The notes under the pieces: generated by a model | The model's database searches: none | What the model saw: the letters and a program-made list of their open reading frames with translations, nothing else | What the model was told of the DNA's origin: nothing | Translations under genes and position numbers: made by a program | Assembly (NCBI RefSeq): GCF_000024865.1 | Contig: NC_013595.1 | Span: 6,200,001 to 6,264,000, forward strand | DNA length: 64,000 nt | Direction of reading: 5' to 3' | From: Streptosporangium roseum DSM 43021 | GTDB lineage: Bacteria; Actinomycetota; Actinomycetes; Streptosporangiales; Streptosporangiaceae | Shown: positions 34,438-42,961 of the stretch, piece by piece | Layout: the number at the start of each line of letters is the position of its first letter | How positions within the stretch are numbered: the stretch's first letter is position 1

Positions 34438-36261
34438 TTACTGCTTCTTGACCATGCCGAGCTGGATCCACACGCCGGAGGGCTGGCGGAGCAGGTCGCT
34501 GTCGTTCTCGGGGAAGCCGGAGAAGCGGTTGGTGTTGACGAACTGGGTGTTGACGTAGTCCCAGAGCTGGACCACCGGCAGGTCCTGGTTGGCCGCCTTG
34601 GCGAGCTGGCCGATGATCTTCTTCTGCTCGTCGCCGGAGGCGGAGTTCAGCTTGGCGGTGAGCTCACCGGGGTTGACCTTGGCCCCGTCGACCTCGATGG
34701 TCTCCGGGCCGCCCATCCAGTTGCCGTTCTTGCCGGGCTCGGCGTGCTTGATCTTGCCGCCGAGGATGGACCACCCGTTGGAGGCACCGTAGAGGCGCTG
34801 GTAGATGTTGTACGGCGCGGGGCCGAGCGCGATCAGCCAGAACCCGACGTCATACTTGCCCTCGGCGATCTCCTTGAGGTACAGCGGGTAGTCGGCGGTG
34901 GTCACGACCTCGGCGTCGATCCCCGCCTCGGTGAGCTGGCTGGTGATCGCCTTGGCGCCGGAGATCCAGTCGGAGAACGGCGCCGGGACGTTGACGGTGA
35001 ACTTCCACGGCGTGCCGTCGGGCAGCGTCCACTTGCCGCCGTCCTTCTTCAGGCCCGCCTTCTTGAACTCCTCCTCGGCCTTGGCCGCGTCGAGCTTGTA
35101 CGGCTCCAGCGTGGCGAGGTCGGCGCCGAGCCACTCCGCGGCGGGCTTCTGGTGGATACCGGTGGTGGTGAGCGCCGGGGTGCCGCCCTCCGGCGAGGCG
35201 ATCTTGGTGATCTCGTCCCGGTTGATCAGGTAGGCCAGGCCGCGCCGCACGTGCACGTTGTCGTAGGGCTTCTTGGCCTGGTTGAAGGCCATGCCCAGCG
35301 ACACCGGCGAGTAGCCCTTGATCACCCCGTTGCCCGGGGTGCTGCTGATGCGCTTCATCACGTCGGCGGGCACGGCGGTGAACGGCGCGTTGTCGAGCTT
35401 GCCGGCGATGAGGTAGTTCCAGATCTGCTCGTTGCCGGTGTAGTTGAGCAGCTTGACCTGGTCGGGCCCGACGTTCGCGGCGTTGTAGAAGTTCTTGTTC
35501 TTGACCAGCAGCGCCTCGCTCGGGTTCATCCGCTCCAGCGTGAACGGGCCGGCGGAGACGTCCTTGGGCGGGGCGAAGGCGAGGACCTTCTCCGACAGCG
35601 CGGTGATCTCCTCGCGGGCCTTCTCGGCCTCGGCACCCTCGCCGCGGGCGGCCTTCAGCTTGTCCCAGAAATCGGCGGTCAGCACGCTGCTCCAGACGTG
35701 CTGGGGCACGATGTAGCTGTCCATGACGCCGCGCACGAACGTGACGCTGGGGTTGTCCATGTCCTGGGTGATCTTGACGGTCTTGTCGTCGACCACCTCG
35801 ACCTCGGAGGCTGCGCCCGCCGCGCCCGGGTCGATCGCGAAGGCGGTGCTGCCCTGCGTGTAGGCCAGGGCGATGGAGAACTTCACGTCCTCGGCGGTGA
35901 CCGGCTTGCCGTCGGACCACTTGTTGTCCGGGTGCAGGTGCAGCGTGATCGAGGAGTTGTCCGGCGCGATCTCCCAGCTCTCCGCGATGCCCGGGTAGAA
36001 CTGGTTCGGGTCGGTCATGTGGTTCTTCGACCAGGCGATCCGCATGGCGTTGAGCCCGACGAACGCGTTGCCCTTGGGGTTCCACGGGTTGATCGGCCCG
36101 TTGACGTCGAGGCCGGGCTTGAGTCCGTCGATCGTGGTGTAGAGACCGCCGCCGCTGCCGCCGCTGCCGCCGCTGGCGGCGGGCTTGTCTCCGGTACTGC
36201 CGCTGCACGCCGTGACGGCGGCGAGGCCGAGCAACGCCGCTACAGCTGCTAGTCGCTTCAT
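34438..36261 (-). CDS. Peptide ABC transporter substrate-binding lipoprotein
   Basis: The 607-residue SBP_bac_5 protein has a lipoprotein signal with Cys19 (AVTACSG), a Gly/Ser linker, and the family pattern WEIAPDNSSITLHLHPDNKW, WSDGKPVTAEDVKF, GPFTLERMNPSEALLVKN, then AYLINRDEI. It captures peptides, here probably muropeptides or their stem peptides, for the permeases downstream. It is the first gene of a six-gene operon. A promoter-like TTGACG-N18-TAGGGT and an RpiR-type half-site lie upstream. Confidence 0.9.
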   Translation of the reverse strand: MKRLAAVAALLGLAAVTACSGSTGDKPAASGGSGGSGGGLYTTIDGLKPGLDVNGPINPWNPKGNAFVGLNAMRIAWSKNHMTDPNQFYPGIAESWEIAPDNSSITLHLHPDNKWSDGKPVTAEDVKFSIALAYTQGSTAFAIDPGAAGAASEVEVVDDKTVKITQDMDNPSVTFVRGVMDSYIVPQHVWSSVLTADFWDKLKAARGEGAEAEKAREEITALSEKVLAFAPPKDVSAGPFTLERMNPSEALLVKNKNFYNAANVGPDQVKLLNYTGNEQIWNYLIAGKLDNAPFTAVPADVMKRISSTPGNGVIKGYSPVSLGMAFNQAKKPYDNVHVRRGLAYLINRDEITKIASPEGGTPALTTTGIHQKPAAEWLGADLATLEPYKLDAAKAEEEFKKAGLKKDGGKWTLPDGTPWKFTVNVPAPFSDWISGAKAITSQLTEAGIDAEVVTTADYPLYLKEIAEGKYDVGFWLIALGPAPYNIYQRLYGASNGWSILGGKIKHAEPGKNGNWMGGPETIEVDGAKVNPGELTAKLNSASGDEQKKIIGQLAKAANQDLPVVQLWDYVNTQFVNTNRFSGFPENDSDLLRQPSGVWIQLGMVKKQ

Positions 36262-36313
36262 GAACCGCTCCGTGGGGATCTTTCGAGGCCGGGAACCCGG
36301 GGTTGTCCGGACC

Positions 36314-36376
36314 CTACGGTCGGCCGAGGAGCCGCGTCAATAATCTCCATACGTTGTGAGGATCCTGTAACTTTCC
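36314..36376 (-). promoter_or_regulatory. Promoter and RpiR-type half-site of ABC operon
   Basis: On the minus strand, TTGACG and TAGGGT are separated by 18 bp (about 36343-36314). Just upstream, GAAAGTTAC (36375-36367) equals the left half of the palindrome GAAAGTTACTTTC near nagZ. Activator or repressor action by the RpiR regulator is inferred. Confidence 0.45.
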
Positions 36377-36568
36377 TTCATCGTTCATCCGCCGGCCATC
36401 CGCGCCGCCTCCATACCGATCCGCCCCGATCGCCCCGGCGGCGCGGGCGGAAGAAGCGATCTTGGTCGAATGGACGAACAACCTCACCGCTCTTAGGAAA
36501 ACCGGACGAATTCCCACACCCCCGACCTGTCATACCGTCGCGGTAATCACGCATCGGAGGGCTGGCAC

Positions 36569-37606
36569 GTGTCCGTTGAGCTCCACCACCGCGCCGTCGT
36601 CGCGGACACCCACAACGACCTGCTGATGGCGGTCACCGCGCGTCCGCCCCAACGCTGGGCGTCGTTCTTCCGCGAGCGCTGGCTGCCCCAGCTCCACGAG
36701 GGCGGGGTGAACGTGCAGGTGCTGCCGGTCTTCATCGACGACCAGTACCGGCCCGAGGGAGCCCTCCGGCAGACCCTGCGCATGATCGAGTGCGCCCACA
36801 CCCTGGCCGAGGGCAACGCCGACACGGTACGGCTCTGCCTGGACGGCACCCAGATCGACCAGGCGCTCGGCGAGGGCAGGATCGCCCTGGTCCTGGCACT
36901 GGAGAGCGCCCCCGGCCTGGACGCCAGCGTCGAACTGCTGCCCACCCTGTACCGGCTGGGCGTGCGGATCGCCTCGATCGCGCACTGGGGCCGCACCGCC
37001 CTGGCCGACGGCAGCGGCGAGGACGCCACCGCCAGCAGGCTCACCGCGGCCGGGGTGGAGGCGGTCCGGGAGATGGAACGCCTCGGCATGATCTTCGACA
37101 TCTCGCACCTGAGCGCCTCCGGGGTGGGGCACGTGCTGGAGCTGTCCACCCGGCCGGTGATGGCGACCCACTCCTCGGCGCGGGCCCTGCGCGACCACCA
37201 CCGCAACCTCACCGACGACCAGATCCGCGCCGTCGCCGCCACCGGCGGCGTCGTCTGCGTCAACTTCGTGCCGAGCTTCCTGTCGGAGAACCCCTCGGAG
37301 TTCACCGTGGAACGATTGGTGGACCACATCGAGCACGTCGCACAGGTGGGCGGGATCGACCACGTCGGCCTCGGACCCGACTTCGTCCGCGAGGTCATGA
37401 ACGACCTCACCCCGCCGTGCTGCGAGGACCTCGGGTACGGCGATATCGACCCCCTGGCCGTCCTGCCGGGACTCGACGGGCCGCGCGGCCTGCCGCTGGT
37501 AACCGAGGCGCTGGCCGGGCGGGGCGTCCCGGAGGACGACATCGTCAAGATCCTCGGTGGCAACGTCCTGCGGCTGTTCCGCGCCGAGCTGGGACGACCA
37601 CGATGA
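36569..37606 (+). CDS. Membrane dipeptidase-family (M19) zinc dipeptidase
   Basis: The 345-residue enzyme has the M19 metal ligands: His/Asp in VADTHNDLL, Glu in LALESAPG, His in FDISHLS, His in MATHSSARAL and Asp in GLGPDFVRE. Members hydrolyse dipeptides, including L,D- and D-containing ones such as L-Ala-D-Glu fragments or D-Ala-D-Ala. A GGAGGG site precedes the GTG. Its stop overlaps the M20 peptidase start (ATGA), opening a four-gene operon that fits breakdown of stem peptides. Confidence 0.88.
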   Translation: MSVELHHRAVVADTHNDLLMAVTARPPQRWASFFRERWLPQLHEGGVNVQVLPVFIDDQYRPEGALRQTLRMIECAHTLAEGNADTVRLCLDGTQIDQALGEGRIALVLALESAPGLDASVELLPTLYRLGVRIASIAHWGRTALADGSGEDATASRLTAAGVEAVREMERLGMIFDISHLSASGVGHVLELSTRPVMATHSSARALRDHHRNLTDDQIRAVAATGGVVCVNFVPSFLSENPSEFTVERLVDHIEHVAQVGGIDHVGLGPDFVREVMNDLTPPCCEDLGYGDIDPLAVLPGLDGPRGLPLVTEALAGRGVPEDDIVKILGGNVLRLFRAELGRPR

Positions 37607-38820
37607 ACCTGGACGTCATGCTCGGGGACCTGGAGGAGCTCGTCTCGTGCGAGTCGTTCTCCGCCGACCACGAGGCGGTGGCCCGCAGCGCCCGGGTGGT
37701 CGCCGACCAGGGGCTGCGCAGGCTCGGCGCGCGCCCCGAGACGATCGTGATCGACGGGGTCACCCACCTGCGGTGGACCTTCGGCACGCCCCGGGTCCTG
37801 CTGGTCGGCCACCACGACACCGTCTGGCCGATCGGGACGCTCGCCGAACATCCCTGGTCGCTGGTGGACGGGATCGCCCGCGGGCCCGGGGTGTTCGACA
37901 TGAAGGCCGGGCTGGTGCAGGCCTTCCACGCGCTGGCCGCGCTGCCGTCGCCGGAAGGGGTGTGCCTGCTGGTCACCGGGGACGAGGAGGTCGGCTCACC
38001 GTCCTCGCGCGCGCTGATCGAGGAGTCGGCGCGCGGCTGCGCGGCCGCGTTCGTGCTGGAGGCCGGCGCCGACGGCGGCGCGCTCAAGACCGCGCGCAAG
38101 GGCACGTCGATCTACGAGCTCGTGGTGCACGGCAGGGCCGCGCACGCAGGCCTGGAGCCCGAGAGGGGCGCCAACGCCGGGATCGAGCTGGCCCACCAGA
38201 TCCTCGCCCTCGCCGGGATCGCCGACCGGGTGAACGGTGGCCGTCCAGGCGTGCCGGCGGCGGAGACCTCACCCGCGGCCGCGCGCGGACTGCCCCTTCC
38301 CCCGGGCCCCGCGGCACCGGGGACGCCGTCCGCCGCGGCGGCGCCCGGCGGACCGGGCGGCCTCGGACCGGTCACCGTCACCCCGACCGTGCTGTCCGGG
38401 GGCACCACGACCAACACCGTGCCCGCGCTGGCCCGCGTGGAGGTGGACGTGCGGGTGCCCACCCTCGCCGCGCAGGAGCGGGTGGACGAGCTGATGAGGG
38501 CCCTGTCCCCCCGGCTCGCCGGGACCCGGCTGGAGGTCCTGGGAGGGCCGAACCGCCCTCCCCTGGAGGAGACCTCGTCGGCCGGGCTGTTCGCCCTGGC
38601 CCAGCGGATCGCCGCCGGCCTCGGGCTCGCCCCCCTCTCCGGCGTCGGAGTGGGCGGAGCCTCCGACGGCAACTACACCGCCGGAGCCGGCTGCCCCACC
38701 CTCGACGGGCTGGGCGCGGTGGGCGGCGGCGCCCATGCCGCACACGAGCACGTGGTCGTGGCCGAGATGCCCGGCCGTACGGCACTGCTGACCGGCCTGA
38801 TCCGGGCGGTGCTCGGATGA
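37603..38820 (+). CDS. M20-family metallopeptidase/deacylase
   Basis: The 405-residue enzyme has M20 metal-binding motifs: VGHHDTVWP, FDMKAGLVQ (bridging Asp), VTGDEEVGS (catalytic Glu and ligand) and a C-terminal His in AAHEHV. The dimerisation domain carries RKGTSIYELVVHGRAAHAG, then an unusual Pro/Ala/Gly-rich insert at about 215-250. Relatives are carboxypeptidases or N-acyl-amino-acid hydrolases. With the GNAT and enolase-superfamily genes that follow, it could act as an L-desuccinylase in D-to-L amino acid conversion. Confidence 0.85.
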   Translation: MNLDVMLGDLEELVSCESFSADHEAVARSARVVADQGLRRLGARPETIVIDGVTHLRWTFGTPRVLLVGHHDTVWPIGTLAEHPWSLVDGIARGPGVFDMKAGLVQAFHALAALPSPEGVCLLVTGDEEVGSPSSRALIEESARGCAAAFVLEAGADGGALKTARKGTSIYELVVHGRAAHAGLEPERGANAGIELAHQILALAGIADRVNGGRPGVPAAETSPAAARGLPLPPGPAAPGTPSAAAAPGGPGGLGPVTVTPTVLSGGTTTNTVPALARVEVDVRVPTLAAQERVDELMRALSPRLAGTRLEVLGGPNRPPLEETSSAGLFALAQRIAAGLGLAPLSGVGVGGASDGNYTAGAGCPTLDGLGAVGGGAHAAHEHVVVAEMPGRTALLTGLIRAVLG

Positions 38821-39638
38821 TCGGCGCCGCTGACCGGCCCGGTCCGGGCGGCGTCCGGGTGAGCGGCGTGGAGCTGCGCGAACTGCACTCCATCGAGGAG
38901 CTGGAGGAGGTCTTCCGGCTGTTCGACGACATCTGGCGCCCCGACCCGGGCAGCGCGCCCATCACCGTCGAGCTCATGCGGGCGCTGTCGCACGCGGGCA
39001 ACTACGTGGCCGGCGCCTACGAGGGCGGCCGCCTGGTCGGCGCGTCGGTCGGTTTCCTGGCCGCCCCGGCCGGACAGGTGCTGCACTCCCACGTCACCGG
39101 CGCCTCCATCGGGCGCGGCATCGGCTTCGCGCTCAAACTCCACCAGCGCGCCTGGGCACTGGAACGGGGCCTGGAGCGCATCACCTGGACCTACGACCCG
39201 CTGGTACGGCGCAACGCCCACTTCAACCTGGTCAAACTCGGCGCCCGCCCCGAGGAGTACCTGCCCTCCTTCTACGGCGTCATGGCGGACGCCATCAACA
39301 CCGGCGACGAGTCCGACCGGACGCTCGCCGTCTGGCGGCTGACGGAGCCGCGGGTGCTGGCCGCCGTCCGGGGCGAACCGCACCGGCCGCAGATCCCGCC
39401 GGACGCGGTAACCGCCCTGGCCGAACGCGACGGCCGCCCGGTCGCCGGGCGGACCGACGCCCGCACGGTACTGGTCGCGGTCCCCGCCGACATCGAGACG
39501 CTGCGCCGCGCCGACCCCGGCGCGGCCAAGGCCTGGCGCCACGCCGTACGCGACGTGCTGGGCGGGTTGATGGAGGAAGGCGCCCAGGTCACCGGGTTCC
39601 AGGGCAGATCCTGCTACGTCGTGGAGCGGACCGCTTGA
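38817..39638 (+). CDS. GNAT-family acyltransferase (COG3375-like)
   Basis: The 273-residue protein fits the COG3375-type GNAT proteins, with VELRELHSIEELEEVFRLFD, GNYVAGAYEGGRLVGASVGF, HSHVTGASIGRGIGFALK (acyl-CoA site) and ITWTYDPLVRRNAHFNLVKLG. In Geobacillus a protein of this kind N-succinylates D-amino acids next to an N-succinylamino acid racemase. Here it overlaps the M20 gene (ATGA) and is followed by the enolase-superfamily gene, so the same role is inferred. Confidence 0.8.
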   Translation: MIGAADRPGPGGVRVSGVELRELHSIEELEEVFRLFDDIWRPDPGSAPITVELMRALSHAGNYVAGAYEGGRLVGASVGFLAAPAGQVLHSHVTGASIGRGIGFALKLHQRAWALERGLERITWTYDPLVRRNAHFNLVKLGARPEEYLPSFYGVMADAINTGDESDRTLAVWRLTEPRVLAAVRGEPHRPQIPPDAVTALAERDGRPVAGRTDARTVLVAVPADIETLRRADPGAAKAWRHAVRDVLGGLMEEGAQVTGFQGRSCYVVERTA

Positions 39639-39672
39639 TCGGCTCGATCGGCTCGATCGGCTCGATCGGCGA
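39636..39672 (+). repeat. 9-bp tandem repeat (GATCGGCTC)
   Basis: About four copies of GATCGGCTC follow the stop of the GNAT gene. They lie in a 187-bp spacer inside the operon. Function unknown; a structured or slippage-prone spacer is likely. Confidence 0.7.
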
Positions 39673-39825
39673 AAGGCCCGGCACGGGCCATGAGACCACC
39701 CCGAGCGGGCCGCCCGGCCGGCGGAGCGCTCGGAAGGACGCGGCGCGAGCCGCGCGACATCCTGTAACGGGCCGCCTGACCGGCGGCGCTATCGGAGGGA
39801 GACGCGGCGGAGGCCGCACACCATA

Positions 39826-40926
39826 ATGAAGATCACTGGAATCGAACTGCGGCGGATCGCGATGCCGCTGGTCGCCCCCTTCCGCACCTCGTTCGGCACC
39901 GAGAGCGAACGCGACGTGTTGCTCGTGCGGGTCGTCACCCCCGACTCCGAGGGCTGGGCCGAGTGCGTGGCCATGTCACAGCCGCTCTACTCCTCCGAAT
40001 ACGTCGACGGCGCCGCCGAGGTGCTGCGCCGCTTCCTCATCCCCGCCCTGCCCGCCCACCCCGACGCCCACCGCGTGCACCGGGCACTGGAACCGTTCAA
40101 GGGCCACCGGATGGCCAAGGCCGCCCTGGAGACCGCCGTCCTGGACGCCCAGCTCCGCGCCGGCGGCCAGCCCCTGGCCTCCTTCCTGGGCGCCTCCGCC
40201 GACCGGGTGCCGTGCGGGGTGTCGGTGGGCATCATGGACTCCGTCCCCCAGCTGCTCGACGCCGTCGGCGGCTACCTCGACGAGGGCTACGTCCGGATCA
40301 AACTGAAGATCGAACCCGGCTGGGACCTGGCCCCCGTCCGCGCGGTGCGCGAACGCTTCGGCGACGACCTCCTGCTGCAGGTCGACGCCAACGCCGCCTA
40401 CACCCTCGCCGACGCCCCCCACCTGGCCAAGCTCGACGACTTCGGCCTGCTGCTCATCGAACAGCCCCTCGCCAACGACGACATGGTCCAGCACGCCCGG
40501 CTCGCGACGCTGTTGAAGACCCCGATCTGCCTGGACGAGTCCATCGAGTCGGCCGAGCACGCCGCCGCCGCCATCACCCTGGGCGCCTGCTCGATCATCA
40601 ACGTCAAACCCGGCCGGATCGGCGGCTACCTCGAGGCCCGCCGCATCCACGACCTGGCCCGCGCCCACGGCGTCGCCCTGTGGTGCGGAGGCATGCTGGA
40701 GACCGGCATCGGCCGCGCCGCCAACCTCGCCCTGGCCGCCCTGCCCGGCTTCACCCTGCCCGGCGACACCTCCGCCTCCCGCCGCTACTACGCCACCGAC
40801 ATCACCACACCGTTCGAACTGCGCGACGGCCACCTCGACGTCCCCACCGGCCCCGGCATCGGCGTCGACCCCGTCCCCGGCATCCTGGACGAGGTCACCA
40901 CCTCCACCGAATGGATCACCCTCTGA
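39826..40926 (+). CDS. Enolase-superfamily racemase (MenC/N-acylamino acid racemase group)
   Basis: The 366-residue enzyme carries all residues of the OSBS/NSAR group: Lys159-x-Lys161 (RIKLKIE), metal ligands Asp187 (VDANA), Glu212 (IEQPL) and Asp237 (LDESI), and Lys261 (NVKPGRIGG). The block GGMLETGIGRAANLALAAL is typical of MenC/NSAR. Members make o-succinylbenzoate in menaquinone synthesis or racemise N-succinylamino acids, and some do both. No other menaquinone gene is nearby, while the GNAT and M20 genes are, so racemisation of D-amino acids from peptidoglycan is favoured. Confidence 0.85.
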   Translation: MKITGIELRRIAMPLVAPFRTSFGTESERDVLLVRVVTPDSEGWAECVAMSQPLYSSEYVDGAAEVLRRFLIPALPAHPDAHRVHRALEPFKGHRMAKAALETAVLDAQLRAGGQPLASFLGASADRVPCGVSVGIMDSVPQLLDAVGGYLDEGYVRIKLKIEPGWDLAPVRAVRERFGDDLLLQVDANAAYTLADAPHLAKLDDFGLLLIEQPLANDDMVQHARLATLLKTPICLDESIESAEHAAAAITLGACSIINVKPGRIGGYLEARRIHDLARAHGVALWCGGMLETGIGRAANLALAALPGFTLPGDTSASRRYYATDITTPFELRDGHLDVPTGPGIGVDPVPGILDEVTTSTEWITL

Positions 40927-41037
40927 CGGCCGACCAGGGCGATCACACCACCCGTTGAGGGCCGCGGCGGCGCCCGGCGCCCGGATCGCCTCCCCATCGG
41001 AGGAGACGTACGATCTTCGATCCCCTCCCGTGCGGCA

Positions 41038-42021
41038 TCAGAGCTTGCCGAGGGCGCGGGCGAGGATGGCGGCGGTGTCCGCGATGACTTTGTCGTCGAC
41101 GGCGGCGTCTGCGGCCCCGCGGTTGGTGTAGATCGACATGATGATGGGGGCGGCCGACTTTCCGGGCCAGACGACCGCGATGTCGTTCCCGGCCCCGTAC
41201 TTCGAGTTCGTACCGGTCTTGTCACCGACCGTCCAGGTCTTGGGCAGGCCCGCGCGGATGCGGGCGTCCCCGGTCTTGTTCGCTGTCAGCCAGGCGTTCA
41301 GCCGCTCCCGGTCCCTGGCGTCGAGGGCGTCACCTGTCGTGACCGCACGCAGGTCACGGCCCATCGACGCGGGCGTCGTGGTGTCCCGCTTCTCCTTGGG
41401 GCTCCAGTTGTTGAGCTCGGTCTCCCACCGGTCCAGGCGGGAGACCGGATCCTTCAGCGTATGGAAGTACGCGGTCAGCCCGGCAGGGCCGCCGATCTGC
41501 TTCAGCAGCATGTTGGCCGCGGTGTTGTCACTTCGGGTGATGGCCGCCTCGCACAGCCGGGCGACGGTCATCCCGTCCTTCACGTGCTTCCCGGTGACCG
41601 GGGAATGCTCCTGCAGCTCGGCGGTCGTCCAGTGCACGACCTTGTTCAGCAGGCCGGGGTCGGAGGTGCGGGCCTTGTGCAGCACGGCCGCCGCCGCGAT
41701 CGCCTTGAAGGTGGACAGCAGCGGGAAACGCTCGCCCGACCGGTACGTGATCGTCTTCCCGGTGGCGGTGTCGACGGCGTACGCGCCGATGCGGCCCTTG
41801 AAGGACGCCTCCAGCGTGCGCAGCTCCTTCCTGGCCCGGGCTCCGTCCGGCGCCGCCTGCATCGCTGTCGCCGGTGCCGCCGCCGGCGTCGGCGTCGCCG
41901 TCAGTGGCGTCGCGGCCGGAGCGGCGGACGCGTGACCGGTCGCGACGGCACCCGTCAGAGGGATGAGCACGAGCGAGGCCAGCGCCGACAGCGGGGCACG
42001 TCGAATGAGCTGAGTGGGCAT
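41038..42021 (-). CDS. Class A beta-lactamase, secreted
   Basis: The 327-residue enzyme has a signal peptide ending near GHASA and a Pro/Thr-rich linker before the catalytic domain. Active-site motifs are complete: Ser103-x-x-Lys106 (LLSTFK), SDN at 164-166, Glu200 in RWETELN and KTG at 268-270 (VGDKTGTN). It should hydrolyse penicillin-type beta-lactams outside the membrane. GGAAGG precedes the ATG. It is convergent with the racemase gene. A tight palindrome lies upstream. Confidence 0.92.
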   Translation of the reverse strand: MPTQLIRRAPLSALASLVLIPLTGAVATGHASAAPAATPLTATPTPAAAPATAMQAAPDGARARKELRTLEASFKGRIGAYAVDTATGKTITYRSGERFPLLSTFKAIAAAAVLHKARTSDPGLLNKVVHWTTAELQEHSPVTGKHVKDGMTVARLCEAAITRSDNTAANMLLKQIGGPAGLTAYFHTLKDPVSRLDRWETELNNWSPKEKRDTTTPASMGRDLRAVTTGDALDARDRERLNAWLTANKTGDARIRAGLPKTWTVGDKTGTNSKYGAGNDIAVVWPGKSAAPIIMSIYTNRGAADAAVDDKVIADTAAILARALGKL

Positions 42022-42071
42022 GGGAATGCCTTCCGGCCGCGGATCGGATGCGATGAGAAGTCTCGCGCCGT

Positions 42072-42091
42072 CCTTTGACGCCGTCAAAGGC
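42072..42091. promoter_or_regulatory. CCTTTGAC/GTCAAAGG palindrome upstream of beta-lactamase
   Basis: Two 8-bp arms with a 3-bp centre lie about 50 bp upstream of the beta-lactamase start. Position suggests an operator; a small hairpin is the alternative. No regulator gene adjoins it. Confidence 0.4.
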
Positions 42092-42268
42092 GGAAACCGT
42101 GCGCGACCTGGCGCGGCTCGACACGGATGCGCGCCGGAGCGGCATCTACCTCGACTTTCACGCCGCCCCACCGGCCGTGGCGGACAGCTCGGCGACTCCG
42201 TACGGCACGGCCGGCCTCCCGTTCGCCGCCTGTTCGAAACGGGCGGGAAGCGGGAGGCCGGCCGTCTC

Positions 42269-42961
42269 TCAGGCGTGCCTGAGGCGGGGCACCGCCTCCA
42301 GCAGGGAGCGGGTGTAGTCGTTCCGGGGCGAGCCCACCACCTCTTCGGTCGTCCCCATCTCGACCAGCCTGCCCCGGTGCATCACCGCGACGACGTCGGA
42401 GACGTACCGGACCACGGCGAGGTTGTGCGAGATGAACAGCATCGACAGCCCGAGCTCCTCGCGCAGCGAGCGGACCAGGTTGAGCACCGAGCCCTGGACG
42501 GAGACGTCCAGGGCAGAGGTGATCTCGTCGGCGACCAGCAGTTCGGGGCGCGCGCCCAGCGCCCGGGCGACCGCCACCCGCTGCCGCTGACCGCCGGACA
42601 GCTCGCGCGGGTAGCGCCCCGCCAGCGCGGCGGGCAGCGACACCAGCGACAGCAGCCGCTCCACCTCCGCCTGGCGGGCGGCGCGGGGCACGCGGAGTCC
42701 CTCGGCCACCGACGCGCCCACGGTCATCCGCGGGTCAAGGGAGGCGTAGGGATCCTGGAAGACCATCTGGATCCGCCGCGGATCGCCGCCGGTGATCTCG
42801 CCGGTGTACGGCACCAGCCCGGTCACCGCCCTGGCCAGCGTGGACTTGCCCGACCCCGACTCCCCCACCAGGCCGACGATCGCCCCGGCCGGGATCTCCA
42901 GCGTGACGTCGTCGACGGCGGTGAACGCGCCGAACCGCACCGTCAGGTTCTTGATGATCAT
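42269..42961 (-). CDS. Peptide ABC transporter ATP-binding protein (DppF-type, second system)
   Basis: The 230-residue ATPase has Walker A GESGSGKSTLA, signature LSGGQRQRVAVAR, Walker B LLVADEITSALD and FISHNLAVV. It is short for the family and lacks the usual C-terminal oligopeptide extension, ending at VPRLRHA. Its ATG overlaps the stop of the permease-ATPase fusion (ATGA). It is the last gene of the S9 peptidase/PucR/ABC operon. Confidence 0.88.
   Translation of the reverse strand: MIIKNLTVRFGAFTAVDDVTLEIPAGAIVGLVGESGSGKSTLARAVTGLVPYTGEITGGDPRRIQMVFQDPYASLDPRMTVGASVAEGLRVPRAARQAEVERLLSLVSLPAALAGRYPRELSGGQRQRVAVARALGARPELLVADEITSALDVSVQGSVLNLVRSLREELGLSMLFISHNLAVVRYVSDVVAVMHRGRLVEMGTTEEVVGSPRNDYTRSLLEAVPRLRHA

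Noticed and set aside
39636..39672. CRISPR-like short repeats
   Set aside because: The units are contiguous with no spacers; it is a simple tandem repeat. No CRISPR array was seen elsewhere.
39826..40926. Calling the enolase-superfamily gene menC
   Set aside because: Catalytic residues do not separate OSBS from NSAR, and the neighbours favour N-acylamino acid racemase; no symbol was assigned.
42095..42268. A short gene upstream of the beta-lactamase
   Set aside because: Frames here have no ribosome site or recognisable product; the region is better read as promoter and spacer.
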